From Oxalobacter sp. (GTDB taxonomy: Bacteria > Pseudomonadota > Gammaproteobacteria > Burkholderiales > Burkholderiaceae_D), in the NCBI GenBank assembly GCA_012512465.1, contig JAAZED010000117.1, positions 1 through 8,360 on the forward strand: a stretch of 8,360 nt of DNA, given 5' to 3'. A program made the translations under genes and the position numbers. The notes under the pieces are model-generated. The model worked only from the letters and a program-made list of their open reading frames with translations. It had not been told where the DNA came from and searched no databases. Below are positions 1 to 8,360 of this stretch, piece by piece; positions within the stretch are counted from its first letter, which is position 1, and every line of letters begins with the position of its first letter.

Positions 1-1
1 C

Positions 2-35
2 AACCGGTTTTTCCGGATGTTACTCCGGTTCTTTT
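2..35 (+). terminator. Possible terminator of an upstream transcription unit
   Basis: Two alternative short hairpins can form here. One pairs AACCGG (2-7) with CCGGTT (25-30). The other pairs CCGGA (13-17) with TCCGG (24-28) around a 6-base loop. Both are followed by TTCTTTTGT, a broken T run. This could end a transcript that enters from the left. The stems are short and the T tract is interrupted, so it is weak as an intrinsic terminator. The upstream gene is not visible. Confidence 0.3.
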
Positions 36-151
36 GTCATGATAACGGATAAACCGCTTTCGGATTGCCGGAAATCTGCTGTTTGCACTGCTTGAAATAA
101 TACCCGCCAGCCCCATCTGTTGTTTTTATGCTTAAAGAAGAAGGAGAAGTT

Positions 152-177
152 GGTCAATAGTCTTAAGGCTCTTGACC
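152..177. promoter_or_regulatory. 26-bp dyad overlapping the -35 region of the candidate secA promoter
   Basis: The left arm GGTCAATAGTCTT (152-164) and the right arm AAGGCTCTTGACC (165-177) are inverted copies matching at 11 of 13 positions. The outer six bases (GGTCAA/TTGACC) and the central CTTAAG are perfect and share one centre, between 164 and 165. The dyad covers roughly -46 to -21 relative to the start site inferred from the -10 at 186-191, which is where an operator would sit. It could also fold as an RNA hairpin with a UUAA loop, but no T run follows, so it does not look like a terminator. The binding protein, if any, is unknown. Confidence 0.4.
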
Positions 178-182
178 GCGCG

Positions 183-191
183 TGATAAAAT
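183..191 (+). promoter_or_regulatory. Candidate extended -10 promoter for secA
   Basis: TGA at 183-185 is followed by TAAAAT at 186-191. This gives an extended -10 (TGn plus a 5-of-6 match to TATAAT). The -35 position at 17-base spacing reads TTAAGG (163-168), which is poor, as is often tolerated with an extended -10. Transcription would begin near 198 and give a leader of about 78 nt before the secA ATG. This is inferred from motif matching only. Confidence 0.4.
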
Positions 192-207
192 TCCTTCTTT
201 AAACGGC

Positions 208-232
208 AGGTTTTGATGCAGCATCAAAACTT
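208..232 (+). promoter_or_regulatory. Perfect 10-bp inverted repeat in the secA leader
   Basis: GTTTTGATGC (210-219) and GCATCAAAAC (221-230) are perfect inverted copies around a single base, A220. AG/TT just outside can add one G-U and one A-U pair. In RNA this folds as a stem closed by a GCAGC loop. In DNA it is an almost unbroken palindrome that could bind a dimeric regulator. It lies downstream of the candidate start site, so it could act as a leader hairpin or as a roadblock operator. It is AT-rich at the base and lacks a T tract, so it is not a terminator. Confidence 0.5.
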
Positions 233-239
233 TGAACAT

Positions 240-256
240 GGCAGTCAATAACTGCC
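240..256 (+). promoter_or_regulatory. Small hairpin just upstream of the secA start
   Basis: GGCAGT (240-245) pairs perfectly with ACTGCC (251-256) around the loop CAATA. The hairpin ends 19 bases before the secA ATG, at the edge of the ribosome footprint. It could modulate SecA translation, but no measurement supports this and a 6-bp hairpin can occur by chance. Confidence 0.35.
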
Positions 257-275
257 TTACTTTCAAGAATGTAAC

Positions 276-3041
<2,766 letters not shown>

Positions 3042-3066
3042 CAAACATCATGCTGTTTTTACCGTC

Positions 3067-3072
3067 AGGAGA
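3067..3072 (+). promoter_or_regulatory. argJ ribosome binding site
   Basis: AGGAGA lies 5 bases before the ATG at 3078 and fixes this start. The 36-base gap after secA contains no terminator and no clear promoter, so argJ is probably co-transcribed with secA but initiates translation independently. Confidence 0.8.
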
Positions 3073-3077
3073 ATCCT

Positions 3078-4316
3078 ATGGCCGTTAATCTTTTTCCGCC
3101 TTTAGCGGCTGATCTCAAGCCTGTCTCCGGTGTGAGGCTTGGTGTGGCCCGGGCCAATATCCGAAAGCCGGATCGCAAGGACTTGCTGGTCGTTGTCCTG
3201 GGGCACGAGGCCACCGTATCCGGTGTTTTTACGAAAAACCGCTTTTGCGCAGCGCCTGTCCAGATATGCAAGGCGCATATGGCGCAGGCCAGAAAAGACA
3301 ATCTTCCCATCCGTGCTCTTTTAGTCAATACCGGCAATGCCAATGCCGGAACCGGTGAGCGTGGCTATGATGATGCCATGTCCACTTGTACCATGCTTGC
3401 CGCGCTGCTGAGCTGCAAGGCAGAGCAGGTGATGCCTTTTTCCACCGGCGTCATTTTGGAGCCGCTGCCGGTAGACCGGATCATTGCCGGTATGCCCTTT
3501 GCCATTGATCATTTGGGTGAGGACAACTGGCTGGATGCGGCAGAAGCCATCATGACGACAGATACCGTACCCAAGGCGGCGTCGCGTACGGTGCAGATTG
3601 AAGGTAAAACGATCACCGTTACCGGCATGAGCAAGGGGGCCGGCATGATCAAGCCCAATATGGCCACGATGCTGGGATTCATGGCAACGGACGCCAATGT
3701 GCCGCAGGACCTGCTGGATGACATGCTCACAAAGGCAACGGACGCCTCGTTTAACTGCATTACCGTAGATGGTGATACCTCCACGAATGATTCGTTGATC
3801 CTGATCGCGTCAGGCGTTGTGGATGTCGGTATTAAAAATGCACAATCTTCTGGATACACCCAACTGCAGGAAGCGATAACCAGCCTGGCGCAGGAACTGG
3901 CGCAAAAGGTGGTGCGCGATGGGGAAGGCGCAACCAAATTCATGACGATCACGGTAGAAGATGGTGCCAGTATCGATGAGTGCAGGACGATTGCCTATTC
4001 TGTCGCCCACTCGCCACTGGTCAAAACCGCCTTTTATGCCTCTGATCCCAACCTGGGACGTATTCTGGCAGCTATCGGTTATGCCGATGTCGACGACCTG
4101 GATGTGAGCCAGTTGAACCTTTATCTGGATGATGTCTGGGTTGCCCGAAACGGCGGGCGCAATCCCGATTACAAGGAAGAAGACGGTCAGCGGGTGATGC
4201 AGCAGAGCGAACTTACTGTCCGGATCAATCTGGCACGCGGTGATGCCAGCGCCACCATCTGGACATGCGATCTGTCGCATGATTATGTTTCCATTAATGC
4301 CGATTACCGTTCGTAA
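3078..4316 (+). CDS. argJ: Arginine biosynthesis bifunctional protein ArgJ (ornithine acetyltransferase / N-acetylglutamate synthase)
   Basis: ArgJ transfers the acetyl group from N2-acetylornithine to glutamate, releasing ornithine and regenerating N-acetylglutamate. Bifunctional forms also acetylate glutamate from acetyl-CoA. At 412 residues it has the usual length. Motifs seen are [16 protein letters not shown] (81-96), the oxyanion-hole region [10 protein letters not shown] (122-131), and [16 protein letters not shown] (186-201). In the last of these the precursor is expected to cleave itself between A196 and T197, making T197 the N-terminal nucleophile of the beta chain. [10 protein letters not shown] (323-332) and the C-terminal [16 protein letters not shown] complete the active-site region. 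The start is supported by a good Shine-Dalgarno. Whether this copy has both activities cannot be read from sequence. It sits between secA and the DUF815 gene, and its stop overlaps the next start (TAATG), implying translational coupling. Confidence 0.97.
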   Translation: MAVNLFPPLAADLKPVSGVRLGVARANIRKPDRKDLLVVVLGHEATVSGVFTKNRFCAAPVQICKAHMAQARKDNLPIRALLVNTGNANAGTGERGYDDAMSTCTMLAALLSCKAEQVMPFSTGVILEPLPVDRIIAGMPFAIDHLGEDNWLDAAEAIMTTDTVPKAASRTVQIEGKTITVTGMSKGAGMIKPNMATMLGFMATDANVPQDLLDDMLTKATDASFNCITVDGDTSTNDSLILIASGVVDVGIKNAQSSGYTQLQEAITSLAQELAQKVVRDGEGATKFMTITVEDGASIDECRTIAYSVAHSPLVKTAFYASDPNLGRILAAIGYADVDDLDVSQLNLYLDDVWVARNGGRNPDYKEEDGQRVMQQSELTVRINLARGDASATIWTCDLSHDYVSINADYRS

Positions 4317-5182
4317 TGTCGCCACTTGAACAATTTCTGACGCGTGCCGAGGCTGTTTTATCACGGCTGGAAAGTCTGATGCCGCCTGCTGTTGAAGCCA
4401 TCGACTGGGAAACGCCGTCTGTCGCCTACCGCTGGCGCAGCAGAAACGGGCGGGGTACCCTCCGGCCGCTTGTGCATTCCACACGGATATCCCTGCCGGA
4501 TCTGTATTTTATTGAACGCCAAAAAGGATTGCTGGAGCAGAATACCCGCCAGTTTATTGAAGGCAAGCCGGCAAACAATGTGTTGCTGACAGGCGCCCGG
4601 GGAACCGGAAAATCCTCACTGATCCGCGCGTGCCTGAACCAGTTTGCCGACAAGGGGTTGCGGCTGATCGAGGTGGACAGGAATGACCTGGTTGACCTGG
4701 TCGATATTGGCGAGCTGATTGCCTCCCGTCCGGAACGATTTATCCTCTACTGTGATGATCTTTCCTTTGATGAAGGCGAAAGCAGCTACAAGGCACTCAA
4801 ATCTGCGCTGGATGGCAGTGTGGCGGCCCAGCCGGACAATATGCTGATTTATGCCACGTCCAACCGGCGGCATCTGCTACCGGAGCGCATGTCAGACAAT
4901 CTGGGCTATGCCCAGGGCAAGGACGGCGATATCCATCCGGGTGAAACGGTTGAGGAAAAAATTTCCTTTTCCGACCGTTTCGGGCTGTGGCTGTCGTTTT
5001 ATCCTTTCAGCCAGGATGAGTACCTGACGATTGTCGCGCACTGGCTGCGATCATTCGGCTGTCCGGATGCGCAGGTGGAAGACGCCCGTGCCGAGGCACT
5101 GCAGTGGGCGCTTCACCGGGGGTCGCGTTCCGGGCGAACCGCGTGGCAGTTTGCACGGGATTTCTCCGGTCGGCATCTCTAA
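4316..5182 (+). CDS. AAA+-type ATP-binding protein of the DUF815 family, function unknown
   Basis: This is a 288-residue P-loop ATPase. Visible elements are an N-terminal helical segment (1-30), ISLPDLYFIERQK (58-70), Walker A GARGTGKS (93-100), a Walker B-like strand FILYCDDLSFDEGE (142-155), a sensor-1-like segment YATSNRRHL (179-187), SDRFGLWLSFYPFSQDEYL (219-237), and a C-terminal SGRTAWQFARDF (272-283) with a possible sensor-2 arginine (R273). No signal peptide or membrane segment is seen, so it should be cytoplasmic. These features match the DUF815 family (Pfam PF05673), whose role is not established to my knowledge. The start overlaps the argJ stop by one base and has no clear Shine-Dalgarno, so translation probably depends on argJ. 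It is the last gene of the operon, and its stop codon lies in the A tract of the terminator. Family assignment is firm; cellular function is unknown. Confidence 0.9.
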   Translation: MSPLEQFLTRAEAVLSRLESLMPPAVEAIDWETPSVAYRWRSRNGRGTLRPLVHSTRISLPDLYFIERQKGLLEQNTRQFIEGKPANNVLLTGARGTGKSSLIRACLNQFADKGLRLIEVDRNDLVDLVDIGELIASRPERFILYCDDLSFDEGESSYKALKSALDGSVAAQPDNMLIYATSNRRHLLPERMSDNLGYAQGKDGDIHPGETVEEKISFSDRFGLWLSFYPFSQDEYLTIVAHWLRSFGCPDAQVEDARAEALQWALHRGSRSGRTAWQFARDFSGRHL

Positions 5183-5215
5183 AAAAAGGCCCCTGATAAA
5201 CAGGGGCTTTTTATT
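5181..5215. terminator. Bidirectional intrinsic terminator between the secA operon and valS
   Basis: GCCCCTG (5189-5195) pairs perfectly with CAGGGGC (5201-5207) around the loop ATAAA, extended by a G-U pair and A-T pairs. A seven-A tract (5181-5187) lies on the left and a five-T tract (5208-5212) on the right, so both strands give a GC stem followed by a U run. It serves the plus-strand ATPase gene and the minus-strand valS. The stop of the ATPase gene (TAA, 5180-5182) uses the first two As of the tract, while the valS stop is 9 bases beyond the right side. Confidence 0.93.
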
Positions 5216-5223
5216 GGTTCTGA

Positions 5224-8031
5224 TCAGGCGGCTTTCAGTTTTTCGTACTGTTCCACTACCTTTTCACGGGTTGCCGTGAAGCTCTCAAGCCGTTCACGCT
5301 CCTGGGCCACCACCTTTTCCGGTGCACGGGAAACGAAATTTTCATTGCCGAGCTTGGCGTTGATTTTTTCGATTTCACCTTTCAGGCGGGTCATTTCTTT
5401 TTCCAGGCGTTCACGTTCTGCGGCCACATCGATTTCCACTTTCAGCATGAGCTTGCACTGCCCGACAACGGAAACCGGTGCCGGTGATGCCGGCAGCGCA
5501 TCCACGAGGTCGATCTCGGACAGACGGCACAATGCCTGCATATGCGGGATGAAGGATTCCACCATGGATTTTTCTGATGGCGACGCGGGCTCGATAATGG
5601 CCGGTACTTTTTTGGCGGGAGACAGCTGCATTTCACCCCGCAGGTTGCGTGAGGCATCAACAAGCGCCTTTAACTGTGTCATCCAGCTTTCTGCCTGCTC
5701 ATCGACTTTGTCCATTTGCGGCAATGGGTAATCCTGCAGCATGATGGTATCGCCATCCGCTTTGAGCGTAATGCCGGCCAGTGGCGCGACTTTCTGCCAG
5801 AGTTCCTCCGTGATGAAAGGAATGACCGGGTGTGCCAGGCGCAAAGTCGCTTCAAGCACACCGAGCAACGTCCGGCGCGTGGCGCGCTGCTGGGCCGCAT
5901 TCCCTTCTGCGATCAGGACCTTGGCGATTTCGACATACCAGTCGCAATACTCATCCCAGACAAAACGGTAGATGGCAGAGGCGATATTGTCAAAACGGTA
6001 TTCGGCAAATCCACGCTCAACTTCTGCTGCCGTGCGCTGGAATTGTGAAATGATCCAGCGGTCTGCCGGTGAGAATGACAGTTCGGCATCCGGATCAAGG
6101 CCATTATCCTGGCCTTCCGTGTTCATCAGCACAAAGCGGGTGGCATTCCAGAATTTGTTGCAGAAATTACGGTAACCCTCACAGCGGTTCAGGTCAAAGT
6201 TGATATTGCGTCCCAGGGAGGCATAGCTTGCCATGGTAAAACGCAGGGCATCCGTGCCAAAGGCCGGAACGCCTTTGGGATAGTTTTTGCGCGTTGCCTT
6301 GGCAATCGAGTCGGCCTGTTTCGGATTCATCAGGCCGGTGGTGCGCTGTTTGACGAGCGATTCCAGGTCGATACCATCAATCAGGTCAATCGGATCAAGG
6401 GTGTTGCCCTTGGATTTGGACATTTTCTCGCCACTCGCATCGCGTACCAGGCCATGGATATATACCTTGTGGAAAGGCACCTTGCCGGTGAAGTGCGTTG
6501 TCATCATCACCATCCGGGCAACCCAGAAGAAAATGATGTCAAAGCCGGTCACTAAAACGGAGGATGGCAGAAACATGCGATATTCCGGGGAGTTTTCATC
6601 CGGCCAGCCCAGCGTGGAAAAAGGCACCATGGCAGATGAAAACCAGGTATCCAGCACATCCTCATCGCGGCGGATGGTTTTGCCGCCAGCCTGCGCCCTG
6701 GCTTCATCTTCCGTGCGGGCAACATAGATCTTGCCGTCTTCGTCATACCAGGCGGGAATCTGGTGTCCCCACCACAGCTGACGGGAAATACACCAGTCCT
6801 GGATATTGTTCAGCCACTGGTTATAGGTTGTGGTCCAGTTTTCCGGGATGAAGCGCACTTCACCATTGGCCACTTTTTCCAGCGCAACTTCGGCGATGGA
6901 TTTGCCAGGGAAGTACACATTGTTTTCGTGGGGTTTGCTCATGGCGACAAACCACTGATCTGTCAGCATGGGCTCTAAAATCACGTTGGTCCGGTCGCCC
7001 CGGGGCACCATCAGCTTGTGCGGCTTGACCGATTCCAGCAAACCCAGTGTTTCCAGATCGGCCACGATCTGCTTTCTGGTGTCAAAACGGTCCATGCCCT
7101 GATAGGTGGCCGGTGCGTTTTCATTGATTTTTGCATCCAGCGTGAAGATATTGATTATGTCCAGATGATGGCGCTGCCCGACAGCGTAGTCATTGAAATC
7201 GTGTGCGGGCGTGATCTTGACGCAGCCCGTGCCGAAATCCTTGTCAACATATTCATCTGCAATAACGGGAATTTTCCGTCCGGTCAGCGGCAGGGTCAGC
7301 TCCTTGCCGACAAGATGGATATAGCGCTCATCTGTCGGGTCAACGGCAACGGCAGTATCACCCAGCATGGTTTCCGGGCGGGTGGTTGCGACAGTCAGAT
7401 GGCCGGAGCCATCGGCAAAAGGATAGCGGATGTGCCACATGAAGCCATCTTCTTCCTCGGAGACGACTTCCAGATCGGAAAGGGCGGTACCCAGGACCGG
7501 GTCCCAGTTCACCAGGCGTTTTCCCCGGTAGATCAGGCCTTCCTCATACAACCGGACAAAGACCTCTGTCACGATATTTGAGCGCGGTTCATCCATCGTG
7601 AAGTATTCACGGTCCCAGTCCGGTGAGGTGCCCAGATGACGCATCTGGTTTGTGATGGTAGCGCCCGAGTGTTCTTTCCATTCCCAGACTTTTTCAATGA
7701 ATTTTTCCCGGCCAAGGTCGTGGCGGGAAATTTTCTGCATGTCGAGCTGGCGCTCCACCACAATCTGTGTGGCGATGCCGGCATGATCCGTACCGGGAAT
7801 CCAGGAAGTGTTATAGCCGCGCATGCGATGATAGCGCGTCAGTCCATCCATGATGGTCTGGTTAAAGGCGTGCCCCATATGCAGGGTGCCTGTCACATTG
7901 GGCGGGGGAAGCTGGATGGAAAAGGCGGGTTTGCCTTCATCCATTGATGCGCGAAAGTAACCGCGGGTTTCCCATGTTTGACGCCAGTGTTTTTCAATGT
8001 CTGCCGGTTCGAACGATTTGGCTAATTCCAT
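5224..8031 (-). CDS. valS: Valine--tRNA ligase (ValRS)
   Basis: ValRS is the class I synthetase that attaches valine to tRNA-Val and hydrolyses mischarged Thr-tRNA. At 935 residues it is full length and close to enterobacterial ValS (about 950). Motifs seen are [13 protein letters not shown] (42-54, the HIGH motif as HMGH), the editing (CP1) domain with [10 protein letters not shown] (216-225) and [15 protein letters not shown] (267-281), [17 protein letters not shown] (413-429), [10 protein letters not shown] (458-467), and KMSKS (536-540) inside [14 protein letters not shown]. The anticodon-binding helices span about 655-820. A C-terminal charged coiled coil (about 862-935) is the tRNA-contacting arm typical of ValRS. 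The start [16 protein letters not shown] fits the family. Its Shine-Dalgarno is weak (AAGAG, about 10 bases upstream). The gene is convergent with the secA operon and divergent from thiC, with its own candidate promoter. Nothing is missing or broken. Confidence 0.98.
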   Translation of the reverse strand: MELAKSFEPADIEKHWRQTWETRGYFRASMDEGKPAFSIQLPPPNVTGTLHMGHAFNQTIMDGLTRYHRMRGYNTSWIPGTDHAGIATQIVVERQLDMQKISRHDLGREKFIEKVWEWKEHSGATITNQMRHLGTSPDWDREYFTMDEPRSNIVTEVFVRLYEEGLIYRGKRLVNWDPVLGTALSDLEVVSEEEDGFMWHIRYPFADGSGHLTVATTRPETMLGDTAVAVDPTDERYIHLVGKELTLPLTGRKIPVIADEYVDKDFGTGCVKITPAHDFNDYAVGQRHHLDIINIFTLDAKINENAPATYQGMDRFDTRKQIVADLETLGLLESVKPHKLMVPRGDRTNVILEPMLTDQWFVAMSKPHENNVYFPGKSIAEVALEKVANGEVRFIPENWTTTYNQWLNNIQDWCISRQLWWGHQIPAWYDEDGKIYVARTEDEARAQAGGKTIRRDEDVLDTWFSSAMVPFSTLGWPDENSPEYRMFLPSSVLVTGFDIIFFWVARMVMMTTHFTGKVPFHKVYIHGLVRDASGEKMSKSKGNTLDPIDLIDGIDLESLVKQRTTGLMNPKQADSIAKATRKNYPKGVPAFGTDALRFTMASYASLGRNINFDLNRCEGYRNFCNKFWNATRFVLMNTEGQDNGLDPDAELSFSPADRWIISQFQRTAAEVERGFAEYRFDNIASAIYRFVWDEYCDWYVEIAKVLIAEGNAAQQRATRRTLLGVLEATLRLAHPVIPFITEELWQKVAPLAGITLKADGDTIMLQDYPLPQMDKVDEQAESWMTQLKALVDASRNLRGEMQLSPAKKVPAIIEPASPSEKSMVESFIPHMQALCRLSEIDLVDALPASPAPVSVVGQCKLMLKVEIDVAAERERLEKEMTRLKGEIEKINAKLGNENFVSRAPEKVVAQERERLESFTATREKVVEQYEKLKAA

Positions 8032-8062
8032 GATGCAAAAACTCTTTTACTAAAAAAACATG

Positions 8063-8068
8063 ATTATA
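8063..8068 (-). promoter_or_regulatory. Candidate valS promoter, -10 box
   Basis: The minus strand reads TATAAT here, a perfect -10. Transcription would begin near 8056 and leave a leader of only about 25 nt before the valS ATG, too short for a T-box or other large control element. No good -35 is present at 16-18 bases (for example GCCTAA at 17), so an activator or other contacts may be needed, or the site may be a chance match. Confidence 0.5.
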
Positions 8069-8093
8069 CGGGAGCTTTTCTAGGATTAGGCGT

Positions 8094-8099
8094 TATAAT
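8094..8099 (+). promoter_or_regulatory. Candidate thiC promoter, -10 box
   Basis: TATAAT is a perfect -10 on the plus strand, 25 bases from the opposing valS -10. The start site would be near 8106, about 20 bases before the riboswitch, which is a sensible placement. No recognisable -35 occurs at normal spacing. The leader would be about 184 nt. Confidence 0.55.
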
Positions 8100-8124
8100 A
8101 CCAGGGTATGCATTGTTAAAAATG

Positions 8125-8209
8125 TCATAGCTAGGGGTTCTGGCTGAAAAGCCGGGCGAGATACACCCTCTGAACCTGATCTGGATAATGCCAGCGTAGG
8201 GAAGCTTGA
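8125..8209 (+). ncRNA. TPP riboswitch (THI element) upstream of thiC
   Basis: The thi-box core is clear: ACCTGATCTGG (8174-8184), ATAATG, then CCAGCGTAGGGAAG (8191-8204). P1 is AGCT (8129-8132) with AGCT (8203-8206), extendable by TCA/TGA with one bulged T. P2 is GGGG (8134-8137) with CCCT (8166-8169). P3 is 8139-8145 with 8150-8156, closed by a GAAA loop. P4 is CCT (8175-8177) with AGG (8198-8200), and P5 is CTGG (8181-8184) with CCAG (8191-8194). The pyrimidine-binding motif, usually CUGAGA, reads GCGAGA (8156-8161), keeping GAGA. The RNA should bind thiamine pyrophosphate and reduce thiC expression. Confidence 0.95.
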
Positions 8210-8251
8210 AAGACATCGTGGCGGATAACACTCCCCACACATTCTGACCAG

Positions 8252-8284
8252 ATTCCTTTGCCGGCTTTGAATTGACAAAGGAGT
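8252..8284 (+). promoter_or_regulatory. Shine-Dalgarno-sequestering hairpin (riboswitch expression platform)
   Basis: ATTCCTTTG (8252-8260) can pair with CAAAGGAGT (8276-8284), nine pairs with one G-U, around a 15-base loop. The right arm holds the thiC Shine-Dalgarno AAAGGAG (8277-8283). No hairpin followed by a T run lies between aptamer and start, so control is probably at translation. AGGGAA in the aptamer (8198-8203) can pair with TTCCTT (8253-8258), which would free the ribosome site when TPP is absent. The pairing is seen in the sequence; the switching model is inferred. Confidence 0.65.
8277..8283 (+). promoter_or_regulatory. thiC ribosome binding site
   Basis: AAAGGAG is a strong Shine-Dalgarno ending 6 bases before the ATG at 8290 and fixes the thiC start. 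It is the apparent target of the riboswitch-controlled hairpin. Confidence 0.85.
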
Positions 8285-8289
8285 TTTAG

Positions 8290-8360
8290 ATGAATGCCAA
8301 TCCAAAGTTTCTATCAGCTACCGCAACAGTTGATGAAGCAGCTGTACAGCCTTTTCCCAA
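8290..8360 (+). CDS. thiC: Phosphomethylpyrimidine synthase ThiC, N-terminal fragment (runs off the window)
   Basis: Only the first 23 codons are visible: MNANPKFLSA, then TATVDEAAVQPFP. This start resembles the N-terminus of proteobacterial ThiC as I remember it, and the preceding TPP riboswitch makes the identification much stronger. ThiC is a radical-SAM enzyme that rearranges aminoimidazole ribotide into HMP phosphate, the pyrimidine precursor of thiamine. Its catalytic domain and C-terminal cluster-binding cysteines lie outside the window, so completeness cannot be judged. Expression should fall when TPP is abundant. Confidence 0.9.
   Translation, partial: MNANPKFLSATATVDEAAVQPFP

Noticed and set aside
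58..74. Imperfect hairpin TTTCGG / CCGGAAA
   Set aside because: The stem is short, with a bulge and a 4-base loop and no T run; it is not distinguishable from chance.
1..93. Possible C-terminal tail of an upstream gene (plus frames ending at 42, 52 or about 93)
   Set aside because: All three frames are open for a short way and none gives a recognisable protein end, so no partial gene can be assigned.
5276..5731. 151-codon frame opposite the valS C-terminus
   Set aside because: It is a serine-rich translation of the complement of the coiled-coil and anticodon region, typical of a shadow frame.
7018..7581. 187-codon frame on the plus strand inside valS
   Set aside because: It is antisense to the well-supported ValRS editing domain, with no recognisable motifs or convincing ribosome site.
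8218..8238. GTGG / CCAC hairpin between aptamer and thiC considered as an intrinsic terminator
   Set aside because: Only four pairs, a 13-base loop and no T tract follow, so transcription termination is unlikely here.
8093..8305. 70-codon frame antisense to the thiC leader
   Set aside because: It covers the TPP riboswitch and its expression platform on the opposite strand; those structures explain the sequence.

Overview
This is an ordinary chromosomal housekeeping region of a proteobacterium, almost certainly a betaproteobacterium. The evidence is the gene order secA-argJ-DUF815 ATPase, a SecA with the CxC(x8)CH zinc tail, the ArgJ ending [16 protein letters not shown] and the ThiC start MNANPKFLSA. 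As I remember them, the closest family members are from Burkholderiales. The moderate G+C content (estimated by eye at a little over 50%) would suit an Oxalobacter-like member of Oxalobacteraceae. The genus is an inference and was not tested.

Layout. Positions 1-275 hold no convincing gene. They contain a possible terminator of an upstream unit (2-35), a candidate secA promoter (-10 at 186-191) and three separate dyads (152-177, 210-230, 240-256). Positions 276-5182 are a plus-strand operon of secA, argJ and an uncharacterised AAA+ ATPase of the DUF815 family. A 36-base gap separates secA from argJ, and a TAATG stop/start overlap joins argJ to the ATPase gene. A strong bidirectional terminator (5181-5215) separates this operon from valS, which runs convergently on the minus strand (5224-8031). 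Positions 8032-8289 are a divergent regulatory region: a TATAAT box for valS on the minus strand, a TATAAT box for thiC on the plus strand, and then a complete TPP riboswitch (about 8125-8209). A hairpin downstream of the aptamer can hide the thiC Shine-Dalgarno. thiC starts at 8290 and runs off the window after 23 codons.

How the genes work together. SecA drives protein export through SecYEG. ArgJ recycles the acetyl group in arginine synthesis. The DUF815 protein is an ATPase of unknown role. ValRS charges tRNA-Val. ThiC makes the pyrimidine half of thiamine and is controlled by its end product through the riboswitch. No biochemical link between secA and argJ is evident; they probably share a promoter because of conserved gene order.

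I found no new multi-gene system, mobile element, CRISPR array, tRNA or rRNA. The least explained sequence is the dyad-rich secA upstream region, which has no recognisable secM-like gene. Next come the compact divergent valS/thiC promoters and the base changes in the riboswitch core.
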